The notes under the pieces are model-generated. The model had not been told where the DNA came from and did no database searches. It saw only the letters and a program-made list of their open reading frames with translations. Both the position numbers and the translations under genes were made by a program. DNA of 64,000 bases from Nocardioides sp. SYSU D00038. GTDB lineage: Bacteria > Actinomycetota > Actinomycetes > Propionibacteriales > Nocardioidaceae. Of this stretch, positions 1 through 8,433 are shown piece by piece. How positions within the stretch are numbered: the first letter of the stretch is position 1; every line of letters begins with the position of its first letter. The DNA is taken from contig NZ_JAFFJT010000009.1 of the NCBI RefSeq assembly GCF_016924665.1, positions 45,709 to 109,708 of the forward strand. The letters are read 5' to 3'.

Positions 1-537
1 GGTCACCCCCGGCAGCGCCGGCGTGGGGTCGGCCCAGGTCCAGTGGCCGAGGTCGACCATCTGGGGGTCGAGGAACACGTCCCACGCGGTGAGCGCCCAC
101 GCCCCCACCAGCACCGTGGCGACCCGTCCGCGCCAGCCGACCAGTCGGCGGGCGACGGCGAGCGCCGGCCAGGCCATCATCACCCACGCGAGCGGCACCA
201 GCGCCGGCACGTCGAGCACCTCGGGGCCGAGGGTGCCGGCGTAGGAGTAGTCGCCGAACGGCAGCCCGGTGCGCACCCCCACCGCCTCGGCCACCAGCCC
301 GGTGCCGCCCACCCCGACGAGCAGCACCGCCGCGACGGCCGGGCCGTGGTGGCGGGCGGCGTCGAGCACCGCGGCGCCGGCCAGCAGCACCACGCTGGCC
401 GCGGTCAGCGGCAGGGTGCCGCCGTCGGTGAACGGGAAGCAGATCTGCACCAGCACCGCCGCGGCCAGCAGGGCCGCCGGAGCCGCCCTGGCGACGCGGA
501 GCCCGGTCGGCGGAGCGTGGTGCTCGAGGGCGGTCAC
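1..537 (-). CDS. cruF: Carotenoid biosynthesis membrane protein, CruF-like (3' end outside window)
   Basis: Translating the minus strand from a GTG at 537 gives 179 residues and no stop before the window edge, so the C-terminus is missing. The protein is mostly hydrophobic helices and contains WDVFLDPQM near the visible end, followed by GHWTW. That block is typical of the CruF/DUF422 family, which hydrates carotenoid end groups (for example bisanhydrobacterioruberin hydratase in C50 pathways). The GTG overlaps the crtA stop by four bases (GTGA), so the two are probably translationally coupled. Family assignment is firm; the exact substrate is inferred. Confidence 0.8.
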   Translation of the reverse strand, partial: MTALEHHAPPTGLRVARAAPAALLAAAVLVQICFPFTDGGTLPLTAASVVLLAGAAVLDAARHHGPAVAAVLLVGVGGTGLVAEAVGVRTGLPFGDYSYAGTLGPEVLDVPALVPLAWVMMAWPALAVARRLVGWRGRVATVLVGAWALTAWDVFLDPQMVDLGHWTWADPTPALPGVT

Positions 538-1229
538 GGCTCGACCCCGTCGTGGCTGCCGTGCACCTCGAGCACCGCGAGCCGCGCGAACAGCTCCTCG
601 GCGTACCACCGGGCGGGCTCGGTGCGGCGCACCACCTCGCGGTGGGCGCCCGGACGGTAGGCGAACGCGGTGAGGTCGTCCGCACCGGACCACAGCGAGA
701 AGGTGCCCTGCACGCCGACCGGTGCCTCCCCGATGCCGAGGGCCAGCCGCGACCCGGGCGCGCCGGCGAGCTGGGCCGCCACCGGTGGCACCGCCCGCCA
801 GAACGACGCCGCGCGGGTCGCGCGCAGCCGGGCCCGGGTCAGCGCGGCGACCGGGCCGTCCCACGGGCCGGGGTCGAGCGCGGGGAACGGGTCGCGGCGC
901 GACCACCGGCCGCGGCTGGTGAGCGGCCGCATCCGCACCCAGAGCTCCTCGGTCGCGTCGCGCTGCCACTCCCGCACCGGCTCGGACTCCGCGAACGCGT
1001 CGGCTGCGGTGGCGTCGGACCAGGTCGTCAGCAGCGCCCAGTGGTGGGGGTCGGCGTCGCGCGGGCTGAACGTGCGGGCCCGGCCGGTGCCGAGCAGGGT
1101 GGCGAAGACCAACCCGGGCGCCCGACGCACCCGGCGACGCTGCCGCGCCACCCGCGCCACGGCGGGCAGCACCCGCTCGACGCCCCACACCCGGAGGTCC
1201 ACCACCGTCGGTTCCACGGGCCCGCTCAT
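534..1229 (-). CDS. crtA: Spheroidene monooxygenase-like protein
   Basis: This 231-aa protein resembles CrtA, the oxygenase that introduces keto groups at the C-2 end of acyclic carotenoids. Visible family features are an N-terminal DLRVWGV stretch, an arginine-rich patch (VARQRRRVRRAPGL), and LGTGRARTFSPRDADPHHWALL followed later by a FSLWS segment. The start is the ATG at 1229, which overlaps the preceding gene's stop (ATGA). It sits between a YihY-type gene and cruF in one minus-strand operon, so acyclic carotenoids are plausible substrates. No cofactor motif can be read directly. Confidence 0.75.
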   Translation of the reverse strand: MSGPVEPTVVDLRVWGVERVLPAVARVARQRRRVRRAPGLVFATLLGTGRARTFSPRDADPHHWALLTTWSDATAADAFAESEPVREWQRDATEELWVRMRPLTSRGRWSRRDPFPALDPGPWDGPVAALTRARLRATRAASFWRAVPPVAAQLAGAPGSRLALGIGEAPVGVQGTFSLWSGADDLTAFAYRPGAHREVVRRTEPARWYAEELFARLAVLEVHGSHDGVEP

Positions 1230-2068
1230 GCCGTCCCCGCCCCCACGCGGTCGTCGAGCGCACGCGTGACGGTCCAGCCCAGCAGCACGAAGACGTGCAG
1301 CACGTACAGCCACAGACCCACCGCCACCACGCCGCCGACGACGTCTAGCTGGCCGAACGGGATGCCGACGTCGACCGGCAGCGAGAGGAACAGCTGGAAG
1401 CCGTGCAGGAACCCCGCCAGGCACGAGCCGGTCGCCAGCGCGCCGACCGCGGCCACCCACCAGCGCGGCCGGCCCGGGAGCACGGTGCGGAAGCTCCAGG
1501 CGAGCGGCACCGACAGCAGCAGCCAGACCGTGGTGAACCCGACGACGATCCGGACCACGAGGTCGCCGGCCCCGCCACCGCCGCCCTCGGGCGCTAGCGG
1601 GGCCAGGGCGTGCCCCACGGCGAAGAACGCCCCCGCGATCAGCGGCAGCAGCACCACCGGCACCATCACGAGCAGCCGGCCCCGCCACCCGGTGAACCGG
1701 TCGGGCCGGGGGTCGAGGGCGAGCCCCGCTCGGCGCAGCCCCTCGCCGTAGAACGACGCCGGCAGCAGCACCACCAGCGCGCCGACCGGGCCTAGGTGGG
1801 TGCCGGCGTGCACGAGCCGGTCGTACGACGGCCGGCCGCCCATGTCGGGCGGCACCAGCACCCGCAGCTCGGCCAGCCACCGCTCGGCCCCGTCGGCGCC
1901 CCGGCTCCAGGCCGTCGTCCACACCGCCAGCAGCAGCCAGGGCACCACCGCGATGGCGGAGTAGTAGGTGAGCGTGGCCGCCGCCGCGGCCAGGTCGCGG
2001 TCGCGCAGCCGCGCCCGGGTGCGCCGCAGCAGCCCCGAGGCCTCGCGACCCAGCCGGCCGCCGCTCAC
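1226..2068 (-). CDS. YihY/UPF0761 family inner membrane protein
   Basis: A 280-aa polytopic membrane protein with about six hydrophobic helices. The N-terminal AAALTYYSAIAVVPWLLL segment is the signature of the YihY/BrkB family (Pfam Virul_fac_BrkB), once misnamed ribonuclease BN. The function of the family is unsettled. I chose GTG 2068 because codons upstream would run into the divergent crtYc promoter and give low-complexity sequence. Its stop overlaps the crtA start by four bases, so it is the first gene of the cruF-proximal operon. It may simply share the promoter with the carotenoid genes. Confidence 0.75.
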   Translation of the reverse strand: MSGGRLGREASGLLRRTRARLRDRDLAAAAATLTYYSAIAVVPWLLLAVWTTAWSRGADGAERWLAELRVLVPPDMGGRPSYDRLVHAGTHLGPVGALVVLLPASFYGEGLRRAGLALDPRPDRFTGWRGRLLVMVPVVLLPLIAGAFFAVGHALAPLAPEGGGGGAGDLVVRIVVGFTTVWLLLSVPLAWSFRTVLPGRPRWWVAAVGALATGSCLAGFLHGFQLFLSLPVDVGIPFGQLDVVGGVVAVGLWLYVLHVFVLLGWTVTRALDDRVGAGTA

Positions 2069-2131
2069 CGCGTCGCCCCTCGCCTGCGCCGCCCGGACCC
2101 GGGTCGCCCGGCGGCGCGCAAGGATGGGGTC

Positions 2132-2491
2132 ATGCGCGAGCTGACGTACGTCGCGATGCTGGTCTTCGTGGTCGTCGCGACCCTGCCCCTGGAGGTGCTG
2201 CTGCGCACCCGGGTGTACGCCCGGCTGCGCCGGCTGGCGCTGGTGCTGCTGTGCGCCGGGCTGCCGTTCGCGCTCTGGGACCTCGCCGCGACCGCGGCCG
2301 GCCACTGGCACTTCGACACCAGCCAGACGCTGGGCGTCGCCCTCCCCGGCGACCTGCCGCTGGAGGAGTGGCTGTTCTTCGTCGTGGTGCCGATCGCGTC
2401 GGTCATGACCCTGGAGGCCGTGCGCAGCGTGCGCGGCTGGTCGATCGGCGACGAGCCCGATCCGTCCGGGCGTGCGGAGGACGGTCGGTGA
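2132..2491 (+). CDS. crtYc: Lycopene cyclase domain subunit (first half)
   Basis: A 119-aa membrane protein with three hydrophobic helices and a PLEEWLFF motif, the hallmark of the small subunits of heterodimeric lycopene cyclases (CrtYc/CrtYd, or CrtYe/CrtYf in C50 pathways). It would cyclise lycopene or an elongated C50 precursor in the membrane together with the next gene. The ATG at 2132 follows an AAGGATGGGG stretch. The next gene overlaps its stop in a GTGA junction, as expected for partners made in equal amounts. Whether the product is beta-, epsilon- or gamma-type cannot be told from sequence alone. Confidence 0.85.
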   Translation: MRELTYVAMLVFVVVATLPLEVLLRTRVYARLRRLALVLLCAGLPFALWDLAATAAGHWHFDTSQTLGVALPGDLPLEEWLFFVVVPIASVMTLEAVRSVRGWSIGDEPDPSGRAEDGR

Positions 2492-2847
2492 CCCACACCG
2501 AGGCGTCGCTGCTCGCCGTCGCGGTCACGGTGGTGCTGGACCTGTGGGTGCTGCGCACCCGGTTGCTGACCCGGCGGGCGTTCTGGGTGGCGTACGCGAT
2601 CGTGCTGTTCTTCCAGACCCTGACCAACGAGTGGCTCACCTCGCGCGGTGTGTTCCGGTACGACGACGACGCGATCCTCGGCTGGCGGATCGGCCACGCC
2701 CCGGTCGAGGACTTCTGGTTCGGGTTCGGCCTGGTGACCTGGTCGATGATGTGGTGGGTCTGGTGGGGGCGCCGCGGGGTGCAGCCGCACCCCGTCCCGG
2801 GACCCGGGCCGCTGGTCATGCGGCTCGCCAGGCGCAGGCGTCGGTGA
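2488..2847 (+). CDS. crtYd: Lycopene cyclase domain subunit (second half)
   Basis: A 119-aa membrane protein with three helices and a PVEDFWFGFG motif equivalent to the conserved PxE(E/D) block of heterodimeric lycopene cyclases. It starts with GTG overlapping the crtYc stop and ends with an arginine tail (RLARRRRR). Its last 32 bases overlap the 3' end of the convergent GGPP synthase gene. It should act only with crtYc; neither half is expected to be active alone. Confidence 0.85.
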   Translation: MTHTEASLLAVAVTVVLDLWVLRTRLLTRRAFWVAYAIVLFFQTLTNEWLTSRGVFRYDDDAILGWRIGHAPVEDFWFGFGLVTWSMMWWVWWGRRGVQPHPVPGPGPLVMRLARRRRR

Positions 2848-3922
2848 GCGACGCGAGCGCGTGTCGCGAGCGGTCGTCGACGTCGAGGCCGTCGAGAACG
2901 TCGTGGGCCCGCTCGACCAGCTCCTCGATCGCGTCCTCGGTGCGCCGCAGGGCGCCGGTCGCCACCAGCACCTCGCGGACGGCGGCCACCCCGGCCAGCG
3001 TCGCGGCCGGGTCGCCGAGGTGGCGACGCAGCACCCGCGCCTGGGTCCGGGTGGCGCGCTCCTGGGCGTGGGCGACGAGCATCGTGCGCTTGCCCTCCCG
3101 CACGTCGTCGACCGCCGGTTTGCCGGTCCGGCCCGGGTCGCCGAAGACACCGAGCACGTCGTCGCGCAGCTGGAAGGCCTCGCCGACGGCCAGGCCGAGC
3201 TCGCGCAGCGACGCGACCAGCGCGGCCGGTGCACCGGCCAGGGTCGCGCCCAGCAGCAGCGGGTGCTCGACGGTGTACTTGGCGCTCTTGTAGTGCAGCA
3301 CCCGGCGCACCTGGTCGACCGAGGTGCGCACGCCGGTCTGCCCCAGCACGTCGAGGTACTGGCCGGCCAGCACCTCGTCGCGCATCATCGACCAGACCTC
3401 GCGGGCCGCGGCACCGGTCGCGGGTGCCGCGGCGACGGCGTCGGCCATGAGGTCGTCGGACCAGGTCAGGCACAGGTCGCCGGCGAGCACGGCGACCGCC
3501 GCGCCGTGGTCGTCGGGGTCGCCCGCCCCGCCGCGCCGACGGTGGTCGTCGGCGAAGACCCGGTGCACGGTGGGCCGGCCCCGCCGTTCGTCGCTGTGGT
3601 CCATCAGGTCGTCGTGCACGAGCGCGGCGAGGTGGAACAGCTCCAGAGCCGCCGCGGCCTCGGTCGCGCCGGCCACGTCGTGACCACCGGACGCCGCCCG
3701 CGCGCCCCACAGGCAGAACGCCGCGCGCAGCCGCTTGCCGCCGCTGCCGCTGGCCAGCAGCGTCGCCGACAGCAGCTCCAGCTCGGTGCCGACGCCGGCG
3801 AGCACCCGCCCGCGGCGCTCGAGCAGCTGCTGCACCACCCGGTCGACCGCTGCTGTGCCGGCCGGGTCCAGGTCGTGCGGCGACGCCGCCGGTGCGGTGC
3901 CCCCGATCCCCGCGACGCTCAA
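2816..3922 (-). CDS. crtE: Polyprenyl synthetase, probably geranylgeranyl diphosphate synthase
   Basis: A 368-aa trans-isoprenyl diphosphate synthase. The first Asp-rich motif DDLMD is at residues 104-108 and the second, DDVLGVFGD, at about 254-262; these bind Mg2+ and the allylic and IPP diphosphates. GGKRLRAAF near residue 61 is the conserved N-terminal Lys/Arg block. I placed the start at TTG 3922, which follows GGGGGAG with good spacing; an in-frame ATG at 4072 would add 50 low-complexity residues. It probably makes the C20 precursor for phytoene. It is convergent with crtYd and overlaps it by 32 bp. Confidence 0.88.
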   Translation of the reverse strand: MSVAGIGGTAPAASPHDLDPAGTAAVDRVVQQLLERRGRVLAGVGTELELLSATLLASGSGGKRLRAAFCLWGARAASGGHDVAGATEAAAALELFHLAALVHDDLMDHSDERRGRPTVHRVFADDHRRRGGAGDPDDHGAAVAVLAGDLCLTWSDDLMADAVAAAPATGAAAREVWSMMRDEVLAGQYLDVLGQTGVRTSVDQVRRVLHYKSAKYTVEHPLLLGATLAGAPAALVASLRELGLAVGEAFQLRDDVLGVFGDPGRTGKPAVDDVREGKRTMLVAHAQERATRTQARVLRRHLGDPAATLAGVAAVREVLVATGALRRTEDAIEELVERAHDVLDGLDVDDRSRHALASLTDACAWRAA

Positions 3923-4166
3923 CGCCTGCTCCCCCCTGTGTGCGCGCGGACGCCGACGCCTGGTCGACCCCGAGTCCGCGCCATGGGAGGCAGTACCCGG
4001 AAGGCCGGGACCGCAACGTGGGTGCGGCTCCGCCGGGTGTCCCGCCCGGCAGCCGGGGTACCGCGGCGGCACCGGTCGCCACCGCGGCCCGACCCCGGAG
4101 GTACCCCATGCGCCAGCCCCGCACCAGCCCCCAGCCCGGCAGCATTACCCGAGGGGTGGCGCGCTG
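3923..4166. other. Intergenic stretch upstream of the GGPP synthase
   Basis: About 240 bp between the GGPP synthase start and a small plus-strand gene. It must hold the promoters for both. I see no clear palindrome or canonical -35/-10 pair, only GC-rich sequence with short inverted pieces around 4040-4075. Confidence 0.4.
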
Positions 4167-4277
4167 ATGGCCGTCCGGGTGCGACCGCTCGGCGGGGGGC
4201 CGGGCTGCCTGCTGATGATCCTGGTCTCGGTGACCCTCTCGGTCGTGCTGACCGTGCTGCTCAACCTGCTCCGCTGA
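4167..4277 (+). CDS. 36-aa small hydrophobic protein
   Basis: A 36-codon frame starting ATG with GAGGGG upstream. It reads MAVRVRPLGGGPG followed by one strongly hydrophobic helix (CLLMILVSVTLSVVLTVLL) and ends LNLLR. The layout is a positive N-terminus, one membrane span and a short charged tail. It is followed within 30 bp by a strong terminator hairpin, which supports an independent transcription unit. No function is known to me. Confidence 0.55.
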   Translation: MAVRVRPLGGGPGCLLMILVSVTLSVVLTVLLNLLR

Positions 4278-4307
4278 GCGCCTGCCCCGAACCACCGCCA
4301 CGCGCGG

Positions 4308-4343
4308 CGAAGCCCCCGCCCGGTGACCCGGACGGGGGCTTCG
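4308..4343. terminator. Bidirectional hairpin terminator
   Basis: A long GC-rich stem: CGAAGCCCCCG at the left pairs with CGGGGGCTTCG at the right around a short loop with further GTCCGGG-type pairing. It sits between the 3' ends of the convergent genes at 4277 and 4355, so it can stop transcription from both sides. There is no U-tract, as is common in high-GC actinobacteria. Confidence 0.8.
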
Positions 4344-4354
4344 TGGTGGGACGG

Positions 4355-4645
4355 TCAGCGACCGCCCGCGTGGGCGTGGTCGTCGCGCTCGTCGTCGTAG
4401 AAGTCGCGGCTGCCCGACTTCGCGAGGCCGCGGCTCACGAGGTAGCCGATGGTGAGCAGCGTGACGAGGAACCAGGCGTCGTGGGCCCCGAAGTCCTCGC
4501 CGTCGGTGACCGCCGAGGCGATCAGGATGGCGATCGAGACGACGACGTAGGCCACCATCTCGGTGGTCTTGAAGGCGGACTTGGTCTCGGTGCTGATGCG
4601 CCGAGCGGTGGCGAGACCGGCGGTGCCGGCGTTGTGCGTGGCCAT
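4355..4645 (-). CDS. Small membrane protein with two helices
   Basis: A 96-aa protein beginning ATG at 4645, preceded by a good AAGGAG ribosome binding site eight bases away. A basic N-terminus (TARRISTETKSAFKTTE) leads to two hydrophobic spans (VAYVVVSIAILIASAV and WFLVTLLTIGYLV), and the tail is Asp/His-rich (YDDERDDHAH). The strong ribosome binding site suggests good expression. I do not recognise the family; actinobacteria carry many similar uncharacterised proteins. Confidence 0.7.
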   Translation of the reverse strand: MATHNAGTAGLATARRISTETKSAFKTTEMVAYVVVSIAILIASAVTDGEDFGAHDAWFLVTLLTIGYLVSRGLAKSGSRDFYDDERDDHAHAGGR

Positions 4646-4833
4646 GAGTGCTCCTTGGAGGTCGCGTCGCCTCCCCATGTCTGAAGGCGGGCGGACCCCT
4701 GGTGGGGGATGAGCGTCCGTGAGGACGTTGCGGCGCACGGTGTCCTGTCAGGACGGACGCAACCCTGAGCGGCGTCTCAGGCGGGTGTGGCCATCGACAC
4801 GGCCTCGGAGGGGGTTGTCCTGCGGCGACCTGG

Positions 4834-5406
4834 TCAGGCCGGACCGCGCACCGCCCGGCACACCTCGGCGGTCGTGACCACGGTGGCGAACTCCCCGTGC
4901 AGGTTGGTCCCCGTGGCGCGAGCCAGCTCGGCCGCGGTCATCGTGGTGCCGTCGGGTCCGGTGCGGTCGAAGGTGTGGGTCGCGTCGAGGACGAATCGGA
5001 TGTCGTGGCCGAGGTTGCCGCCGACGCGCGCGGTGGTCTCGCAGCAGTGGTTGGTCGTGATCCCGGCCACCACGACGGTCGTGGTGCCCCGCTCGCGGAG
5101 CCAGGCGTCGAGGCTCGGGCTGCCGTGGAAGGCGGAGTTGACGCTCTTGGTGACCAGCAGGTCGGGCTCGTGGGCGTCCAGGTACGGCTTGAACGCGTTG
5201 CCCGGGCTGCTGGGGTGCAGTGGGCTGGCCGGGTTGGTGGAGTCGTGCCGCACGTAGACCAGAGGTCGGCCCGATCCGGCGAACGCCTCCACGAGGCTCG
5301 CGATGTTGGCGTCGCACCCGGGGTTGTCGCGCGGACCCCACCACGGGTCGTCGAAGCCGGCCTGCACGTCGACCACGACCAGCGCGGCGTCGTCGGGGAG
5401 GTTCAT
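4834..5406 (-). CDS. Isochorismatase-family cysteine hydrolase
   Basis: A 190-aa single-domain hydrolase. The presumed catalytic triad is visible: Asp13 in VVVDVQ, Lys87 in VTKSVNSAF, and Cys121 in GITTNHCCETTAR. Family members hydrolyse isochorismate, nicotinamide or other amides; the length fits the smaller nicotinamidase/cysteine-hydrolase branch. It stands alone on the minus strand between two unrelated units, so context does not reveal the substrate. The ATG start is followed directly by the first beta strand, as usual for the family. Confidence 0.85.
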   Translation of the reverse strand: MNLPDDAALVVVDVQAGFDDPWWGPRDNPGCDANIASLVEAFAGSGRPLVYVRHDSTNPASPLHPSSPGNAFKPYLDAHEPDLLVTKSVNSAFHGSPSLDAWLRERGTTTVVVAGITTNHCCETTARVGGNLGHDIRFVLDATHTFDRTGPDGTTMTAAELARATGTNLHGEFATVVTTAEVCRAVRGPA

Positions 5407-5462
5407 CGTGCGGTGCCTCTCGGGTGGTGGGGTGAGGCAGGTCTAGCACAGGTGCGCAGCAC

Positions 5463-5704
5463 CGGTGGTTCAGGAGGGACGGGTCCCTCCCGTTGCCACC
5501 GGAGGGCGCTCGGGTGCGCGGGTTTCGAGGCTCGCTTCGCTCGCACCTCAACCAGCGCCAGCGTTGCTCGCTGGTCGAGGTGCGATGGCCGCTAGGCCTG
5601 AGCCTCGAGACCCGGTGAGACGACAGCCCTCCCGTGCCCACGGGAGGGCGTTCGGCCGGCGGGGGTTTCGAGACAGTTGCTAGCGCAACTTCCTCAACCA
5701 ACGG
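5463..5704. repeat. Family A intergenic repeat block 1
   Basis: This block fills most of the 372-bp gap between the isochorismatase gene and the paa operon. It holds two units. The first ends GGTTTCGAGGCTCGCTTC... and CCTCAACCAGCG (about 5463-5556). The second runs from GCTGGTCGAGG to TTCCTCAACCA (about 5570-5700). Each has a central CCCTCC...GGAGGG core and small inner hairpins such as AGTTGCTAGCGCAACT at 5674-5690. The same architecture recurs at six other places in the window. Confidence 0.85.
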
Positions 5705-5739
5705 GGCGTTGCGCGGGGAACCACGCCGTGCCACAGTGG

Positions 5740-5761
5740 TTACTGACCGATTGGTCGGTAA
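5740..5761. promoter_or_regulatory. Palindromic TetR-type operator upstream of paaA
   Basis: A 22-bp imperfect palindrome: TTACTGACCGA and TTGGTCGGTAA match as inverted arms at 9 of 11 positions. It lies 18 bp before the chosen paaA start, so a bound repressor would block transcription. The TetR gene at the other end of the paa operon is the natural candidate ligand-responsive repressor (phenylacetyl-CoA in the PaaR family). Confidence 0.75.
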
Positions 5762-5778
5762 TGACGCCGGGAGGACGG

Positions 5779-6717
5779 ATGACCGACGAGGCGCGAGTGG
5801 CGGAGTTCGAGGCGACGATCGCGCGGCACGACCGGATCGAGCCGCGGGACTGGATGCCCGAGGCCTACCGCGCCACCGTGGTCCGCCAGGTCGCCCAGCA
5901 CGCCCACTCCGAGGTCATCGGCATGCAACCCGAGGGCGCCTGGATCACCCGCGCCCCCAGCCTGCGGCGCAAGGCGACGCTGCTCGCCAAGGTGCAGGAC
6001 GAGGCCGGCCACGGCCTCTACCTCTACTCCGCCTGCGAGACCCTCGGCGTCTCCCGGGCCCAGCTCACCGAGAAGCTGATCGAAGGCCGGCAGAAGTACT
6101 CCTCGATCTTCAACTACCCCACGCTCTCCTTCGCCGACGTCGGCACGATCGGGTGGCTGGTCGACGGGGCGGCGATCTGCAACCAGGTGCCGCTGTGCCG
6201 CACGTCGTACGGCCCCTACGGGCGGGCGATGATCCGGATCTGCAAGGAGGAGTCGTTCCACCAGCGGCAGGGCTTCGAGCTGCTGCTGACGATGATGCGG
6301 GGCACCGACGAGCAGCGCGCGATGGTGCAGGAGTCGGTCGACCGGTTCTGGTGGCCGGCCCTGATGATGTTCGGCCCGCCGGACGCCGAGTCGCCCAACA
6401 CCGCGCAGTCGATGGCCTGGGGCATCAAGCGGGACACCAACGACGAGCTGCGCCAGAAGTTCGTCGACATGACCGTGCCTCAGGCCGAGCGCCTCGGGGT
6501 GACCCTCCCCGACCCCGACCTGCGCTGGAACGCCGAGCGCGGCCACCACGACTTCGGCCAGCCCGACTGGGACGAGTTCGCCACGGTGGTCCGCGGCGGT
6601 GGCCCGTGCAACGCCCAGCGGATCGACCACCGGCGGCGGGCCCATGAGGACGGGGCGTGGGTCCGCACGGCTGCATCCGCCTTCGCCGCCCGGCAGCGGG
6701 AGGAGGTCGCGTCGTGA
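5779..6717 (+). CDS. paaA: 1,2-phenylacetyl-CoA epoxidase subunit PaaA
   Basis: The catalytic di-iron subunit of the ring 1,2-phenylacetyl-CoA epoxidase, 312 aa. Ferritin-like metal motifs are visible: EAGH at residues 75-78 and EESFH at about 158-161. The start is the ATG at 5779, which has GGGAGGA just upstream; an in-frame ATG at 5761 lies inside the operator palindrome and lacks a ribosome binding site. It is first in a five-gene operon whose members all overlap or abut. The complex uses O2 and NADPH to start aerobic phenylacetate degradation. Confidence 0.95.
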   Translation: MTDEARVAEFEATIARHDRIEPRDWMPEAYRATVVRQVAQHAHSEVIGMQPEGAWITRAPSLRRKATLLAKVQDEAGHGLYLYSACETLGVSRAQLTEKLIEGRQKYSSIFNYPTLSFADVGTIGWLVDGAAICNQVPLCRTSYGPYGRAMIRICKEESFHQRQGFELLLTMMRGTDEQRAMVQESVDRFWWPALMMFGPPDAESPNTAQSMAWGIKRDTNDELRQKFVDMTVPQAERLGVTLPDPDLRWNAERGHHDFGQPDWDEFATVVRGGGPCNAQRIDHRRRAHEDGAWVRTAASAFAARQREEVAS

Positions 6718-7010
6718 CGCACCCCGTCGACCCCGAGTGGCCGCTCTACGAGATCTTCGTGCGCGGCCGGCGCGGCCTCAACCACGTCCACGTCGGCTCC
6801 CTGCACGCGGCCGACGACGAGATGGCGGTGCGCAACGCCCGCGACGTCTACACGCGGCGCAACGAGGGGGTCTCGATCTGGGCGGTGCGCGCCGACGCGA
6901 TCGCCGCGTCCAGCCCCGACGAGAAGGACCCGTTCTTCGCGCCGGCCGCCGACAAGGTCTACCGGCACCCCACGTTCCACCGGGTCCCCGACGACGTCCC
7001 CCACATGTGA
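6714..7010 (+). CDS. paaB: Phenylacetyl-CoA epoxidase subunit PaaB
   Basis: A 98-aa small subunit of the epoxidase complex. It has the family's [22 protein letters not shown] opening and a [12 protein letters not shown] block. PaaB bridges PaaAC dimers and is required for full activity. The GTG start overlaps the paaA stop by four bases. Length and order within the operon match the standard paaABCDE set. Confidence 0.95.
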   Translation: MTHPVDPEWPLYEIFVRGRRGLNHVHVGSLHAADDEMAVRNARDVYTRRNEGVSIWAVRADAIAASSPDEKDPFFAPAADKVYRHPTFHRVPDDVPHM

Positions 7011-7018
7011 GGCCGGCC

Positions 7019-7948
7019 GTGCACGACGACGACCACCAGTCGGTCTACGACGGTCTCACCGGCGGCGACGAGTCGCGGTGGGCCTTCGGCGCCGGGCTCG
7101 AGGCGCCGGACGACGCGCTCGCGGGGGTCGGCGCCCCGGTGCCCGTCGGCGTCGACCCGCACGCGCTCGCGACGTACTGCCTGATGCTCGGCGACGACGC
7201 GCTCGTCCACTCCCACCGGCTCTCGCAGTGGTGCAGCAACGCCCCGGACCTGGAGGAGGACATCGCGCTGGCGAACGTCGCGCTCGACCTGCTCGGCCAG
7301 GCGCGGCTGCTGCTGGCCCGGGCGGCGGTGGTCGATCCCGGGGTGGTGCCGGTGCTGCCCGCCGGCTCGCCGGTGCCGGACGAGGACGCGCTGGCGTTCT
7401 TCCGCGACGCGGCGGAGTTCCGCAACGTGCGGCTGGTCGAGGGCGAGAACGGCGACTTCGCGGTGACCGTGGCGCGGATGCTGCTGTTCGCCACCCACCG
7501 GCTGGCGGTGCTGCAGCGGCTGACCGCGAGCGCCGACCCGGTGCTGGCCGCCATCGCGGCCAAGGGCGTCAAGGAGGTGGCCTACCACCGCGACCACGCG
7601 GCCCGGTGGTGCGTCACCCTCGCGCTCGGCACCGAGGAGTCGCGTCGCCGGGTGGTGGCCGGGCTCGAGCGGGTGTGGCCGTTCCGCGACGAGCTGTCGC
7701 GCACCACGCCGGTCGAGGCGACCGCGGCCGCGCAGGGGTTCGGGGTCGACCCCGGGTCGGTGAGCGACGAGGTGGAGGCGGTGCTCGACCAGGTGCTGGC
7801 GGCGAGCGGGCTCGAGCGCCCGGCGCTGCCGCCGGTCGGCGAGGTCGCCGGGGGCGCCGGCCGCGACGGGCGGCACACCGAGGCGATGGGGCTGCTGCTC
7901 GCCGAGATGCAGGTGGTCGCCCGGGCCCACCCGCTGGGGCGCTGGTGA
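7019..7948 (+). CDS. paaC: Phenylacetyl-CoA epoxidase structural subunit PaaC
   Basis: A 309-aa ferritin-like protein that pairs with PaaA but is thought not to be catalytic. Recognisable stretches are SQWCSNAPDLEEDIALANVALDLLGQ and VKEVAYHRDHAARW. The GTG at 7019 lies eight bases after paaB and gives a protein about 40-60 residues longer at the N-terminus than the compact enterobacterial form; a later internal start cannot be excluded. Its stop overlaps paaD by four bases. Confidence 0.93.
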   Translation: MHDDDHQSVYDGLTGGDESRWAFGAGLEAPDDALAGVGAPVPVGVDPHALATYCLMLGDDALVHSHRLSQWCSNAPDLEEDIALANVALDLLGQARLLLARAAVVDPGVVPVLPAGSPVPDEDALAFFRDAAEFRNVRLVEGENGDFAVTVARMLLFATHRLAVLQRLTASADPVLAAIAAKGVKEVAYHRDHAARWCVTLALGTEESRRRVVAGLERVWPFRDELSRTTPVEATAAAQGFGVDPGSVSDEVEAVLDQVLAASGLERPALPPVGEVAGGAGRDGRHTEAMGLLLAEMQVVARAHPLGRW

Positions 7949-8433
7949 CGACCGCCCTCGAGGTCGCCCGCCGGGTGGTCGACCCCGAGCTGCCGATGCT
8001 GACCCTCGACGACCTCGGCGTGCTGCGCGAGGTGGTGGAGGACGGCGCCGCCGTGCGGGTCACCATCACCCCGACGTACACCGGCTGCCCGGCGCTGGCC
8101 ATGATGCGCGACGACCTGGTGCACGCCCTCCACGACCACGGGTACGCCGAGGTGCGGGTCGCCGTGGCGCTCGACCCGCCGTGGTCGAGCGACTGGATCA
8201 CCGAGCGCGGCCGTCGCGCGCTGGCCGACCACGGCATCTCGCCGCCCGGCCCGGCGCGACGGGTCGACGGCCCGGTGGTGCTCGACCTGGCGCCGACCCG
8301 CCGGGCGGTGCGCTGCCCGCGGTGCGGGTCGTCGGCGACCGAGCTGACCTCGGAGTTCGGGTCCACGGCCTGCAAGGCGCTCTACCGGTGCACCGCCTGC
8401 CTGGAGCCCTTCGACCACGTCAAGGAGATCTGA
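7945..8433 (+). CDS. paaD: Phenylacetate-CoA oxygenase accessory protein PaaD
   Basis: A 162-aa SufT/MIP18-like (DUF59) protein: VVDPELPMLTLDDLGVLR and TPTYTGCPAL are the conserved N-terminal motifs. The C-terminus has a four-cysteine zinc-ribbon pattern (CPRCG, then C and CTAC). PaaD is thought to help mature the iron centres of the epoxidase or its reductase. The GTG start overlaps the paaC stop, and paaE begins one base after its stop. Confidence 0.94.
   Translation: MTTALEVARRVVDPELPMLTLDDLGVLREVVEDGAAVRVTITPTYTGCPALAMMRDDLVHALHDHGYAEVRVAVALDPPWSSDWITERGRRALADHGISPPGPARRVDGPVVLDLAPTRRAVRCPRCGSSATELTSEFGSTACKALYRCTACLEPFDHVKEI

Noticed and set aside
3923..4072. Longer N-terminus for the GGPP synthase from ATG 4072
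   Set aside because: The extra 50 residues are Pro/Arg/Gly-rich and unlike the family; the TTG at 3922 has a better ribosome binding site and gives the usual N-terminus.
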